A stretch of 64,000 nucleotides of DNA from NCBI RefSeq assembly GCF_016583905.1, contig NZ_NRRY01000003.1, positions 186,001-250,000 of the forward strand, written 5' to 3'. A program made the translations under genes and the position numbers. The notes under the pieces were generated by a model. The model saw nothing but the letters and a program-made list of their open reading frames with translations, did no database searches and had not been told where the DNA came from. This DNA is from Lamprobacter modestohalophilus (GTDB taxonomy: Bacteria > Pseudomonadota > Gammaproteobacteria > Chromatiales > Chromatiaceae). Below are positions 35,219 through 44,358 of the stretch, piece by piece. The first letter of the stretch is position 1. Each line of letters begins with the position of its first letter.

Positions 35219-36118
35219 ATGAGCGTGCAGACACTCAAGCGTGGCTTCGTACTGCATCGTCGCGACTATCGCAACACCAGTCTGCTGATCGAGCTCTTTA
35301 CCGCCGACGAGGGCAGGCTTGTCTGCGTCGCCAAGGGTGCAAAGTCGGCACCGCGCGGGCGCTCGGCACTGGCCGCGTTGCTGCAGCCGTTTCAGCCGCT
35401 CTGGCTCGGCTGGGTCGGCCGTGGTGAGGTCAAGACCCTGACGCGAGCCGAGGCCGCCGCGCCCAGTATCGCGCTTGTCGCTGAGCGGCTCTATTGCGGC
35501 TTCTACCTGAACGAGCTGTTGATCCGGTTGCTCGATCGCGAGGACCCGCACGAGGCCTTGTTCGTCTTCTACCAACAGGCCTTGGCAGATCTGGCGAGCG
35601 AGCCGCTGGACGCGGTGCTGCGCCGCTTCGAGCTGCGTCTGCTTGAAGAGTTGGGCTACGCGCTCGATCTTCGATCCGACCGTCAGGGCAAGCCCATTGA
35701 GCCAGTCCACGACTATCGTTACACGTCGGACCAAGGCCTGAACCCGGTTCCCGGGCTCGGCGTCAGCTTCAACGACCCGGTTGCGGCTTTGCACACCGGA
35801 GCGCGAATGCGTGAAACCCAGATTGCTGATGACGCTGTCTGCGAGCCGGCAGGCGCTGAACGTTTTGCCGTTGAGACCTCAGCTGACAAGACATCACCTG
35901 ACGAGACGTCACCTGACAAGATATCACCGGCGATAGCTCAGGCGGCTGCGACGGAGGTGATGATCAGCGGAGGCACGCTGCAGCGCTTGGCCTCTGGAGC
36001 GCCGTTGCAGCGCGGTGATCTCGCGCCCGCCCGCGCCCTGATGCGCGCGGCGCTTGCACCCCACCTTGGGCCGAAGCCGTTGCGCAGCCGTGAGCTGTTT
36101 CGTCGCCCGTCGACTTGA
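35219..36118 (+). CDS. recO: DNA repair protein RecO
   Basis: 299 residues starting at ATG 35219. The OB-fold start [20 protein letters not shown] is followed by [20 protein letters not shown] and [16 protein letters not shown] 45-residue insertion around 203-243 includes three 15-bp in-frame repeats (35884-35928, [15 protein letters not shown]). RecO loads RecA in the RecFOR pathway. Family members are usually about 230-250 residues, so the insertion explains the length. Confidence 0.93.
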   Translation: MSVQTLKRGFVLHRRDYRNTSLLIELFTADEGRLVCVAKGAKSAPRGRSALAALLQPFQPLWLGWVGRGEVKTLTRAEAAAPSIALVAERLYCGFYLNELLIRLLDREDPHEALFVFYQQALADLASEPLDAVLRRFELRLLEELGYALDLRSDRQGKPIEPVHDYRYTSDQGLNPVPGLGVSFNDPVAALHTGARMRETQIADDAVCEPAGAERFAVETSADKTSPDETSPDKISPAIAQAAATEVMISGGTLQRLASGAPLQRGDLAPARALMRAALAPHLGPKPLRSRELFRRPST

Positions 36119-36167
36119 TTCCACCCCTAACCAAACACCTAACCAAACACCTAACCTTGGAGCCATC

Positions 36168-36926
36168 ATGCAAGAGCTCAGCGGAGCGCCGATCCTCCTC
36201 GGCGTCAACATCGACCATATTGCGACCATCCGTGCCGCGCGCGGTACCCGCTACCCGGAGCCGATCCAGGCCGCACTGGTTGCCGAGCAGGCCGGCGCCG
36301 ATGCCATCACGCTGCATCTGCGCGAGGATCGGCGTCACATCCAGGATCGCGATGTGCACCTGTTGAAAGGCATCTTGCAGACGCGCATGAACCTCGAGAT
36401 GGCGGCAACGCCGGAGATGGTGCAGATTGCCTGCGAGGTGCGCCCGGCCGACTGCTGTCTGGTCCCAGAGCGGCGCGAGGAGCTGACCACCGAGGGTGGT
36501 CTGGATGTCAATGGTCAGATCGGCAAGTTGACCGAGCAGACGGCGCGTTTGGCTGAGGCTGGGGTGCGCGTCTCGCTGTTCATCGATCCAGAGCCGGCTC
36601 AGTTGGATGCGGCGGTAACGGTTGGTGCGCCGGTGGTGGAGATCCACACGGGTCGCTATGCCGACGCCGCGACGCCCAAGGTGCGCGCGGAGGAACTGCA
36701 GCGCATTGCGGCGGCCGTCGCGCATGGTCAGCAGCTTGGGCTACAGGTCAATGCCGGTCACGGGCTGGATTATCCGAACGTCGAGGCCGTTGCCGCCTTG
36801 CCCGGCGTGCGTGAGCTCAATATCGGGCATGCCATCGTTGCCCGCGCCCTGTTTTCGGGGCTTGCGCCTGCGGTCACCGAGATGAAACGCCTGATGGTGC
36901 AGGCCGCGCTGTTGCGGTCTGAGTGA
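36168..36926 (+). CDS. pdxJ: Pyridoxine 5'-phosphate synthase
   Basis: 252 residues from ATG 36168. [20 protein letters not shown] is the family start. [14 protein letters not shown] and [17 protein letters not shown] follow. It condenses 1-deoxyxylulose 5-phosphate with 3-amino-2-oxopropyl phosphate in vitamin B6 synthesis. The open frame extends upstream but overlaps recO. The leader has a 12-bp tandem AACCAAACACCT (about 36129-36156). acpS, often next in this gene order, is absent. Confidence 0.95.
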   Translation: MQELSGAPILLGVNIDHIATIRAARGTRYPEPIQAALVAEQAGADAITLHLREDRRHIQDRDVHLLKGILQTRMNLEMAATPEMVQIACEVRPADCCLVPERREELTTEGGLDVNGQIGKLTEQTARLAEAGVRVSLFIDPEPAQLDAAVTVGAPVVEIHTGRYADAATPKVRAEELQRIAAAVAHGQQLGLQVNAGHGLDYPNVEAVAALPGVRELNIGHAIVARALFSGLAPAVTEMKRLMVQAALLRSE

Positions 36927-36940
36927 GCATATCGGACAAT

Positions 36941-36972
36941 GGCTCTGACCCCAACGGTCTGGGGCCAGAGTC
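36941..36972. terminator. Hairpin after pdxJ, possible terminator
   Basis: CTCTGACCCC (36943-36952) pairs with GGGGCCAGAG (36961-36970) with one mismatch. No long T run follows, so termination is uncertain. Confidence 0.4.
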
Positions 36973-37103
36973 GAACCTTTCTCGCGGTCATCAAACCTAG
37001 GTGGAAAAGGAACGTCTCTTGCTTCATGTTTAGAGACTGTTCACAGAGGCTGTTCGCAAAGACCCTCTCCTCAAGACTCTCCACAACCTAAGGATTTCCG
37101 ATC

Positions 37104-38699
37104 ATGGCCACCACCGCAGAGTCGGCGACCCCGAGACGCCCGGTCGTCCTGGTCATCCTCGATGGCTTCGGCATCAATCCGAGTAAGCTCCACAATGCCA
37201 TCGCGCAGGCGAAGACACCGCGGCTTGACGAGTACTTCTTTCGCTATCCCTATACCCAGCTGAATGCCTCTGGCGCCGGTGTCGGTCTGCCGACCGGGCA
37301 GATGGGTAACTCCGAGGTCGGGCACATGACGCTCGGCAGCGGCAGCCTGTTACGTCAAGACCTGGTGCTGATCGATGATGCGATCACCGATGGGAGCTTC
37401 TTCAAGAATTCGGCGTTGCTCGACGCCGTCAAGGCCGCCAAGGCCAAACAGCGACCGCTGCAGCTCATTGGCTTGGTCTCCGAGGGCGGGGTACACAGCC
37501 ACTCGCGTCATCTGTTGGCGCTGATTGAGCTGTGTCGGCTCGAAGGGGTGCCGCCGCTGGTGCACATGATCACCGATGGCCGGGATACTGCGCCGAAATC
37601 GGTGCTCAACGGCCTCGGCGAGATCGAAGCGGCGTTGGAGGGCGCGAATGGACGCATCGTCACCGTCAGCGGCCGCTATTACGCGATGGACCGGGATCGC
37701 CGTTTCGACCGCACCGAGCGGGCCTGGCGCGCGATCGTGCTTGGCAAGGGACGTGGCGCGGCAACGGCGCGAGCGGCGATCGACGCAGCCTACGCTGCCG
37801 GGGAGGGCGACGAGTTCATCCATCCGAGCGTGATTGGGGACTGGAAGGGACTCGAGCCCGATGACCCAATGGTGCTATTCAACTTCCGCAAAGACCGGCC
37901 GCGGCAGATGGCGTCGGCGCTCGCGCTCGACGCCTTTGATGGCTTCGATCGCGGCTCGGCACCGCGCGCTGATCTGACCTGCATGATGGTCTACGACAAG
38001 CGCTTCGGGCTGCCGCATGCGTTCGATCCAGAGATCCCTCGGACGACCCTGAATCAAGTGCTCAGCGCCCAGGGCATCGAGCAATTCCATTGCGCCGAGA
38101 CCGAAAAATACGCGCATGTGACCTTCTTCTTCAATGGCGGCAGCGAGGAGCCAGCAGAAGGCGAGGTGCATCGATTGATCCCGTCGCCCATGGTCAAGAC
38201 CTACGACCTCAAGCCCGAGATGAGTGCGGCGCAGGTCGCCGATGCGGTGGTCGAGGCGATCGAGGCCGGCAACTACGGATTCATCGTCGTCAACTTTGCC
38301 AATGGCGATATGGTCGGCCACACCGGCTATATGGACGCTGTGGTGCATGCGGTCGAGGTGCTGGATCAACAGGCCGGACGGGTGCTGGATGCGGCCGTGG
38401 CCAACGGCTACTCGGCGCTGCTGACCGCGGATCACGGCAACTGCGACATGATGGTCGACCCGGAGACGGACGAGCCGCACACTCAGCATACGACCAACCC
38501 AGTGCCGTTTATGGTCGTCGATAAGGAGCGCTGGGTGCTGCGCCCGAACGGCACCCTGGCCGATGTGGCCCCAACGGTCCTCGAGCTGATGGGGCTGCCA
38601 GCGGTGGCCGAGATGTCGGGTCAGTCGTTGCTGTTCGAGGCGATGGCTCCACAGCCGAATGTCTCGGTCGATCGGCTTGGGCTGGCGAGGACGGGCTGA
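37104..38699 (+). CDS. gpmI: 2,3-bisphosphoglycerate-independent phosphoglycerate mutase
   Basis: 531 residues. VVLVILDGFGINPSKLHNAI opens the phosphatase-like domain; the phospho-acceptor Ser is in MGNSEVGHMTLGSG. Metal ligands occur in VNFANGDMVGHTGYMDA and LTADHGNCDMM. It interconverts 3- and 2-phosphoglycerate with two Mn ions. It stands alone, about 175 bp after pdxJ. Confidence 0.96.
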   Translation: MATTAESATPRRPVVLVILDGFGINPSKLHNAIAQAKTPRLDEYFFRYPYTQLNASGAGVGLPTGQMGNSEVGHMTLGSGSLLRQDLVLIDDAITDGSFFKNSALLDAVKAAKAKQRPLQLIGLVSEGGVHSHSRHLLALIELCRLEGVPPLVHMITDGRDTAPKSVLNGLGEIEAALEGANGRIVTVSGRYYAMDRDRRFDRTERAWRAIVLGKGRGAATARAAIDAAYAAGEGDEFIHPSVIGDWKGLEPDDPMVLFNFRKDRPRQMASALALDAFDGFDRGSAPRADLTCMMVYDKRFGLPHAFDPEIPRTTLNQVLSAQGIEQFHCAETEKYAHVTFFFNGGSEEPAEGEVHRLIPSPMVKTYDLKPEMSAAQVADAVVEAIEAGNYGFIVVNFANGDMVGHTGYMDAVVHAVEVLDQQAGRVLDAAVANGYSALLTADHGNCDMMVDPETDEPHTQHTTNPVPFMVVDKERWVLRPNGTLADVAPTVLELMGLPAVAEMSGQSLLFEAMAPQPNVSVDRLGLARTG

Positions 38700-38996
38700 T
38701 TCGGTTAATCGGCGACGCTGATCAGCCGACGTCTCCGCACTGTTGTGGGGCGCCAGGTGATAAATCTGCGCAGGGATGGCGCATCTCATCGGCGAGCGCG
38801 TTCCGTCGCCCCTTCCTCCATGAATGATCCTATGGGGTGCACTGATGCCAGCGCATCGTCTTGTGTTGTTTACCGTGCTCGGTCTTGCTGGGGTCGCCTT
38901 GGCTTACAATGCGCTCAGAATTGTCGACGGTGGGATCGGCCCGGATTGGCCTGATCCCCCGGTGACCTGTTGCCGAGCTCAACCACAGGACTGCCA
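38700..38996. other. gpmI-glgC-like spacer
   Basis: No convincing gene. A short frame from 38845 (PAHRLVLFTVLGLAGVALAY) could be a small membrane peptide but runs out of frame into the next gene, and I do not call it. Confidence 0.35.
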
Positions 38997-40220
38997 ATGT
39001 CATCGAAGACCCTTACCTTCGTTTTTGCCGCCGAGCGCGGAACCCCCGCACTCCTTACCGAGCATCGCTGCAAAGCGGCCGTGCCGGTGGCTGGCAAGTA
39101 TCGTGTCATCGACTTCACGCTGGCGAACTGTCTGCACTCCGGATTGCGCCAGGTGCTAGTGCTCAGTCAGTACAAATCGCATTCGCTGCACAAACATCTG
39201 CGCGACGGTTGGTCGCTCTTCAATGCGGAGCTTGGCGAGTTCATCACCGCGGTACCGCCGCAGATGCGCTATGACAGCGGTTGGTATCGCAATGCCATGG
39301 ACGCCTTGCGCCAAAACCGCTATCTGATCGAGCGTAGCCCGGCCGATACGGTGCTGCTGCTCGACGGCGGGCTGGTCTACCGGATGGATTATGCAGAGCT
39401 GATCGAATTCCACCGCGAGCAGGGCGGTGGCGTGACCTGCGCCCTGCGCCAGGCGGGACCTGGATCAGCCGCCGGCGGGGTAAAGGTGGAGGTCGACGGG
39501 GCGGATCGTATCACCGCTATTGGCAATGCCATCGACGTTGATGCGCCTTATGAGTCGACCATGGGCGTCGTGTTGATCGACAAGGCGCTGTTACTGGAGC
39601 AGGTTGAGGCCCTGTCGGCTGCCACCGAGGCAGGAATGGACTCGGGCGTGGACCTCGCGACTCAGCTCGTATCGCCGATGCTCGACGGCCGTGCGACCTG
39701 CTCTAATCCACCAACGGCCTATCGGTTTGGCGGCGAGCGCGGGCGCGTAACCCAAGATCGTTACTGGAGTGATCTCGGCTCCACGGATGCCTATTTTCGC
39801 GCCAATATGGATCTGCTCAAGGCCGAGCCACCACTTAACCTCTATCAGGCAGACTGGAATATCCTGACCTACCAAGGGCAGTATCCGCCGGCCCGCACGG
39901 TGCCAGGGCCGACCTCGGGCAATGAGGGGATCTTCGTCAACTCGATGCTGGCTGCTGGCACCGTGATCCGCGGTGGCGGTGTCAGTCATTCGGTGCTCTA
40001 TCCGCGGGTGCAGGTCGAAGATGGCGCCATCGTGGACGAGGCGATCCTGTTCGAGGGCGTGCGCATCGGTGCCAACGCGCGTGTTCGGCGCTGTATCTGC
40101 GACAAAGATGTGGTGATTCCAGCCGGTGCCTGCATCGGCGAGGATCGCCGCGCTGACGCCGAGCGTTTCGAGGTCTCCGACGAGGGCATTGTGGTGATTC
40201 TTAAGGGGCAGTCGATCTGA
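38997..40220 (+). CDS. GlgC-like sugar nucleotidyltransferase with a degenerate nucleotide loop
   Basis: About 407 residues. Most of it follows ADP-glucose pyrophosphorylase: AAVPVAGKYRVIDFTLANCL, LSQYKSHSLHKHLRDGW, the WYRNAMDAL-type motif, DVGS-equivalent DLGSTDAYFRANMDLL, and a C-terminal left-handed beta-helix (GTVIRGGGVSHSVLYPRVQ). The N-terminal nucleotide loop, normally a GG-x-GTRL-x-PLT type, here reads FAAERGTPALLTEHRCK: the two glycines and the Arg are lost. Catalysis in the usual way is doubtful, so it may be a regulatory or dead paralogue. The stop overlaps the next frame. Confidence 0.8.
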   Translation: MSSKTLTFVFAAERGTPALLTEHRCKAAVPVAGKYRVIDFTLANCLHSGLRQVLVLSQYKSHSLHKHLRDGWSLFNAELGEFITAVPPQMRYDSGWYRNAMDALRQNRYLIERSPADTVLLLDGGLVYRMDYAELIEFHREQGGGVTCALRQAGPGSAAGGVKVEVDGADRITAIGNAIDVDAPYESTMGVVLIDKALLLEQVEALSAATEAGMDSGVDLATQLVSPMLDGRATCSNPPTAYRFGGERGRVTQDRYWSDLGSTDAYFRANMDLLKAEPPLNLYQADWNILTYQGQYPPARTVPGPTSGNEGIFVNSMLAAGTVIRGGGVSHSVLYPRVQVEDGAIVDEAILFEGVRIGANARVRRCICDKDVVIPAGACIGEDRRADAERFEVSDEGIVVILKGQSI

Positions 40221-41062
40221 GCCAAGCACGCAAGCCCAGGACGACGCCGAGCCGCGGCCTAAACCCTCGGCCGAGGAGTCGCCAAAAAGCGAGCAAGATT
40301 AGCCCTGATGCCGGCTCTAAGCCTAGCTCGGCCGATTCCAGCCAGCTCCTGAAGTCCGAAACGGGCGGCGTCCGAGATCGGGTTGAGCGCGACATCAGCG
40401 CAGCGCCGATCGCGACCCTGTATACCTCGCTGCTCGCCGCTTATGGGGAGCAGCAGTGGTGGCCTGCTGAAACGGCCTTCGAGGTCATGCTCGGCGCCAT
40501 TCTGACTCAGAATACCGCTTGGACCAATGTTGAGCGGGCCTTGAGCCAGTTGCGGGCAGAGATCCCGCTGCGGCCTGAATCGGTATTAGCGCTCGCCGAG
40601 CCGGCGTTGGCGGAGCTGATTCGGCCGTCTGGGTATTTCAACGTCAAGGCGCGGCGGTTGCGCAGCTTCTGCGAGGCGCTGCTCGAGGCTGGCGGCGAGG
40701 CCGCGCTGGCGGCGCTGCCGACCGATCAGTTGCGGCAGTGGCTCTTGGCGATCAACGGCATCGGGCCCGAGACCGCCGACGATATCCTGCTCTATGCCTT
40801 CGAGCGGCCGGTGTTCGTGGTCGATGCCTATACTCGACGGCTGTTTGGTCGCCTTGGCTTGATCGCCGGGGATGAAAGCTATGAGGACATTCGCCAGCAT
40901 GTCGAGGCCGCGCTCGGCCCGGATGTGGCCTGCTTCAACGAATATCATGCGCTGATCGTTCGCCACGCCAAGGAGGTCTGCCGCGCGCGCAAACCGGGGT
41001 GTCAGGTCTGTCTGCTCAGCCGAGGTTGCCAGCAGCGCGAGGATGAGAGTCAGTCGCCCTGA
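40217..41062 (+). CDS. Endonuclease III-like HhH-GPD protein with a non-standard start
   Basis: The homologous part begins at least at YTSLLAAYGEQQWWPAETAF (about 40421), yet the frame has no ATG, GTG or TTG between the stop at 40202 and the ATG at 40487. The latter would remove part of the first domain helices. CTG at 40217 overlaps the upstream TGA (CTGA) and is my choice; ATT at 40298 is another option. Features: MLGAILTQNTAWTNVERAL, the HhH loop INGIGPETADDILLYAF, the catalytic Asp in VVDAYTRRLFGRLG, and the Fe-S ligands C-x6-C-x2-C-x5-C in the CRARKPGCQVCLLSRGC tail. It probably repairs oxidised or mismatched bases. Confidence 0.75.
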   Translation: MSQARKPRTTPSRGLNPRPRSRQKASKISPDAGSKPSSADSSQLLKSETGGVRDRVERDISAAPIATLYTSLLAAYGEQQWWPAETAFEVMLGAILTQNTAWTNVERALSQLRAEIPLRPESVLALAEPALAELIRPSGYFNVKARRLRSFCEALLEAGGEAALAALPTDQLRQWLLAINGIGPETADDILLYAFERPVFVVDAYTRRLFGRLGLIAGDESYEDIRQHVEAALGPDVACFNEYHALIVRHAKEVCRARKPGCQVCLLSRGCQQREDESQSP

Positions 41063-41118
41063 TATGTGAATGCGACGAGCGCATCAGTCGCATCGGGCCG
41101 ATGGTGGTTCCGGTGCGG

Positions 41119-42054
41119 TCAGAAACGGCAGATGGTCTCGCCGCCGTGCTCGATCCAGCCGTGGATCATCTTCTTGGTGGTCATGCCGCTGGCGCATTGG
41201 CCTGCGTGATCGATGCAGATGAGTCCGCCACGGCCCTGGACCTTGCGGCTGAGGTAGGCCAGCCCGTCATCGACCGCGGAGCGCGCTGTGCCGCCGCAGA
41301 GCTCGATCAGGTCGGCCACGGTTTTGGCGAAGACCGTGCGCATGAAGTCTTCGCCGTAGCCGGTCGCGGAGACCGCGCAGCTGGCGTTGTCGGCGTAGAC
41401 GCCGGCACCGATGATCGGTGAGTCACCGACCCGTCCCATGCGTTTGTTGACGATACCGCCAGTCGAGGTGGCGGCCGCTAGGTTGCCTTGGCGATCACGT
41501 GCGACGGCACCGATGGTGCCGTATTTCTGATCCTCGCCTTCGTCGTCATGGTCGAGCGTCATCCGCCCCCGCAACCGCGCTTGTTCCAGCTGTTTGATCC
41601 GATCAGGGGTAAAAAAGTAGTGGTCGGGCGTTAAGCGAACCTGGCAATGCTTGGCGAACTCCAGCGCGCCGTCACCGATCAACATCACATGCTCGCTGCC
41701 ATCCATGATCAGCCGCGCCAGTTGCACCGGGTTGGCGATGTTGCCGATGCCAGCGACAGCGCCGGCGGCGAGATCGCGGCCATCCATGATGCCGGCATCC
41801 ATCTCGACCTTGCCGTTCTCATTCAGCACCGAGCCGCAGCCAGCGTTGAAGAGCGGGTCGTCCTCCAGCTGTGAGGCGCAGCTCTCGACCGCCTCGACGG
41901 CGCTCGCGCCGCGCTCGAGGATAGCGCGCCCGTGCTCCAGGGTGACGCGAATGCTCTCCAAATAGCGCACCGCGATACGCTCGTCGGAGACGTTGTCGAG
42001 CGCACCAGCGCCGCCATGGACCATTAGGGAGTAGGTGTCGATCATGCCATCCAA
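41119..42054 (-). CDS. iaaA: Isoaspartyl peptidase / type 2 L-asparaginase
   Basis: 311 residues of the Ntn-hydrolase family. YSLMVHGGAGALDN opens the protein; autocleavage exposes the Thr of KYGTIGAVARDRQGNLAAAT (about residue 180), followed by STGGIVNKRMGRVGDSPIIG and GAGVYADN. It hydrolyses isoaspartyl dipeptides or asparagine. ATG at 42054 or 42045. It is on the same strand as, and downstream of, the ATP-grasp gene, with one 55-bp repeat in between. Confidence 0.92.
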   Translation of the reverse strand: MDGMIDTYSLMVHGGAGALDNVSDERIAVRYLESIRVTLEHGRAILERGASAVEAVESCASQLEDDPLFNAGCGSVLNENGKVEMDAGIMDGRDLAAGAVAGIGNIANPVQLARLIMDGSEHVMLIGDGALEFAKHCQVRLTPDHYFFTPDRIKQLEQARLRGRMTLDHDDEGEDQKYGTIGAVARDRQGNLAAATSTGGIVNKRMGRVGDSPIIGAGVYADNASCAVSATGYGEDFMRTVFAKTVADLIELCGGTARSAVDDGLAYLSRKVQGRGGLICIDHAGQCASGMTTKKMIHGWIEHGGETICRF

Positions 42055-42057
42055 CTT

Positions 42058-42112
42058 AACGTGAATCTCACGCGATTCATTTTCCGGGGCGGCGCCGCGC
42101 CATGAGCGTTAG
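42058..42112. repeat. 55-bp structured repeat, copy 1
   Basis: Matches 44486-44540 with four or five differences. It can fold into an outer stem (AACG with CGTT), a TGAATC/GATTCA hairpin and a GC-rich hairpin. It overlaps the end of the ATP-grasp gene. Confidence 0.75.
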
Positions 42113-43266
42113 AGCCGCTGGTTGAGGGCGAGCGCCAACGCCTGTTGACGGTCGGGGACGCCGGCGAGCAGGACCAGTAGCTTGCCCACCAGCACCGGCC
42201 CCCAATTCACTAGGATAACCCCTTCACCGGTGCTCGGGTCGTACTCGATGCCGGTGAGGTCGATGTCGGCGAGCATCCGATGCCGGGTCGGGAAGGCGCG
42301 GGCGAGCCAATGTTCGATGCCGAGTTTGCGGGCGATCATGGTCGGATAGGAGGCACCGTTCCAGCGCGGATTGCACTCGATGGCGAGATGCTTGCTTTCC
42401 CCGTTGGTCTCGACGACCGCGACATCGAAGGCGAACACCCCGCGCATGCCTTGCTCAACGAGCCATTCGGCCATCGGCTCGACCAGATCCCAGGGTGGCG
42501 CTGGCACCGGATGTCGGTTGCCTTGATGCACGCAGCCATCCAGGATCTGCTCGGTGGCGGCGACCCGCACCTGGCGGCCATCCACAGCCTCGTACTGGAG
42601 ATTCAGGAAGCAGTCCGTGCGAACCTCATCCTGGATCTGAACCGGCACGCTCGGCTCGAAACATTGGATCGCGGTGCGCAAGGCCTGTGCATCATCACAG
42701 CGGTAGATGCCGACGCCCGAGACCGAGACCGCGGCTTTGAGGTAGCAGGGATAGGGCGCGGCGTCGATGTCGCCGTCGTCGATCAGCGCAACCTCATCGA
42801 AGCAGAGGGTCCGCGGTACCGGGACGCCAAGATCATCGGCGAGGGCCATGAACTGGTTCTTTGAGTTGATGTAGTCGACGGTGCGATGCCAGCGCTGGTC
42901 GGGGCGTCGGTCTTGCTCAGCGTCGCCGAAGTAGAACACGGAAGGTTCATGTTGCGGATGTGCGGCGAGAAGGCCGGTGTCGATGTCCCAAATGACCTCA
43001 GTGCTGTGGCTGAGGCCGATGCGCTGATAATGGCTGCAGATCGTTGTCCACTGCGGCTTCAGGTCTGGGTGCAGTTGGATCAGATCGCCGGGGTCGCTGG
43101 CGCCGAGCGCGCGCCCCGAATAGAGCTGGTTGCCGAGTACACCTTCGGCGGTGCAGCCCATGATGTCGTGATTGAGGATTCTTGGTCCTCGAGCCGGTTG
43201 AAGCACGCCAGCCAGGTTGGCATTGGCGGTTGGGTTTCGAGCCGAGTCGTTGATCGTTGCGCCCAT
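42109..43266 (-). CDS. ATP-grasp ligase of unknown substrate
   Basis: 385 residues. The N-terminal third (GPRILNHDIMGCTAEGVLGN) looks like a PreATP-grasp domain. The ATP-grasp core follows: YINSKNQFMALADDLGVPVP, YPCYLKAAVSVSGVGIYRCD (ATP-binding Lys), FAFDVAVVETNG and the metal-binding LAIECNPRWNGASYPTM. It should join a carboxylate to an amine via an acyl phosphate. Its product may be an isopeptide or amide that the adjacent isoaspartyl peptidase can cleave; that link is inference. Confidence 0.8.
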   Translation of the reverse strand: MGATINDSARNPTANANLAGVLQPARGPRILNHDIMGCTAEGVLGNQLYSGRALGASDPGDLIQLHPDLKPQWTTICSHYQRIGLSHSTEVIWDIDTGLLAAHPQHEPSVFYFGDAEQDRRPDQRWHRTVDYINSKNQFMALADDLGVPVPRTLCFDEVALIDDGDIDAAPYPCYLKAAVSVSGVGIYRCDDAQALRTAIQCFEPSVPVQIQDEVRTDCFLNLQYEAVDGRQVRVAATEQILDGCVHQGNRHPVPAPPWDLVEPMAEWLVEQGMRGVFAFDVAVVETNGESKHLAIECNPRWNGASYPTMIARKLGIEHWLARAFPTRHRMLADIDLTGIEYDPSTGEGVILVNWGPVLVGKLLVLLAGVPDRQQALALALNQRL

Positions 43267-43413
43267 GCTGACGTCCGTCCATCGCCTGTGATTTCGGTTA
43301 CGAGACGTGGATTAGTAAGCAAACCGCAGGCCAGCTTTCTAGAGGAGGGCTTGTTGTAAGGTTGAGTCGATTGGCCCGTCACAGACCAATATTGGTCGCG
43401 ACTCGGCCGCTGC

Positions 43414-44358
43414 TCACCCCGCCGGTCCATAAGGCTGTTGATCCTTGCGCAGCCGAGGCTCGATGAAGGTGCGGCGAAACTGGTGGCATTTGTCGATCAG
43501 CTCGCGGCAGCTCTTTGGCATCGGCGCACGGGCGCGCACCATGTGGCTCACCAGGGCAGAACTCGATTTCAGGATACGGTTGCCTTCTTGTGCCTCATGG
43601 ATCTCCATCGTCGATGGCGCTGGCGGCAGGGACGGCTGGATGTTTCGCAGCCGATCGCCGGCGACCACGAACGCCGGCCAGACATGGAAGATCGCCGGAT
43701 CAGTCCGCAGGATCTCGCATTTACGCTTGGCCGATTCGCCGAGCTCGTGCAACAGCGGTGCGAGCCCACAAACCTGAGTGCTGCCCTCGAAGGTGGCGGT
43801 TAGGGTGGCGGTGATGCGATCGATATCGCGCATGGTCATCGCCATTTTCACATAGCGGCTCTCGTAGAAGGCCGCGATGGGCTGGCTGAAGGCCTTGAAT
43901 GGCTCGCCCCAGAGCTCGTCGATGCCCTCGTCGCCGCCGCGGTGGCGCACCATGTGGCCGAGGTCTAGGGCCTCGAGCAGATAGTCACCGCATTCACGCA
44001 TGAGTGCATCATCGGGCTCGACCTCGACACCGTCGGCCTGCAGCTCGACCAGCTTGGTGAAGATGGTGGCGGCGCGGTTGAAGAGTGCGCCCGCGAGCAT
44101 CGCGCCATTGACCCGCTTGCGCTCAGGGTTGGTCTCGGCTTCGTAGGCGGCTCGCGCCTCGGCGAGTCGGATGCCGGGGATGTTGATCCCGTGCTCGACG
44201 TGATTGAACAGGCGACGCGTCAGCGCTTCGATGAGCGCCTTCTTGGCCGCTAGGGTTTCCGGCGGCGGCTCGTAGTACTTGATCCAGTAACCGTCGTAGT
44301 GGATACAGCGCCGGCCCTGCACCTCGGCGACGGTTCCGTTGGGGATCTTTTCGCTCAT
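43414..44358 (-). CDS. Conserved-looking protein of unknown function
   Basis: 314 residues, soluble and mostly helical. I do not recognise it. The first 30 residues (EVQGRRCIHYDGYWIKYYEP) are beta-type and the rest is charged helices (ALTRRLFNHVEHGINIPGIR; LWGEPFKAFSQPIAAFYESR; YVKMAMTMRDIDRITATL). No cofactor motif is seen. It lies 147 bp upstream of the ATP-grasp gene on the same strand, and the pair sits between two 55-bp repeats, suggesting joint function or joint transfer. Confidence 0.65.
   Translation of the reverse strand: MSEKIPNGTVAEVQGRRCIHYDGYWIKYYEPPPETLAAKKALIEALTRRLFNHVEHGINIPGIRLAEARAAYEAETNPERKRVNGAMLAGALFNRAATIFTKLVELQADGVEVEPDDALMRECGDYLLEALDLGHMVRHRGGDEGIDELWGEPFKAFSQPIAAFYESRYVKMAMTMRDIDRITATLTATFEGSTQVCGLAPLLHELGESAKRKCEILRTDPAIFHVWPAFVVAGDRLRNIQPSLPPAPSTMEIHEAQEGNRILKSSSALVSHMVRARAPMPKSCRELIDKCHQFRRTFIEPRLRKDQQPYGPAG

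Noticed and set aside
38845-39159. Small membrane peptide between gpmI and the GlgC-like gene
   Set aside because: Has one hydrophobic segment but overlaps the next gene out of frame for over half its length and lacks a clear ribosome site.
42054-42118. 55-bp repeat as an integron attC site
   Set aside because: The left end fits RYYYAAC but the right end (GTTAGAG) fails the GTTRRRY rule in both copies, and no intI is in the window.
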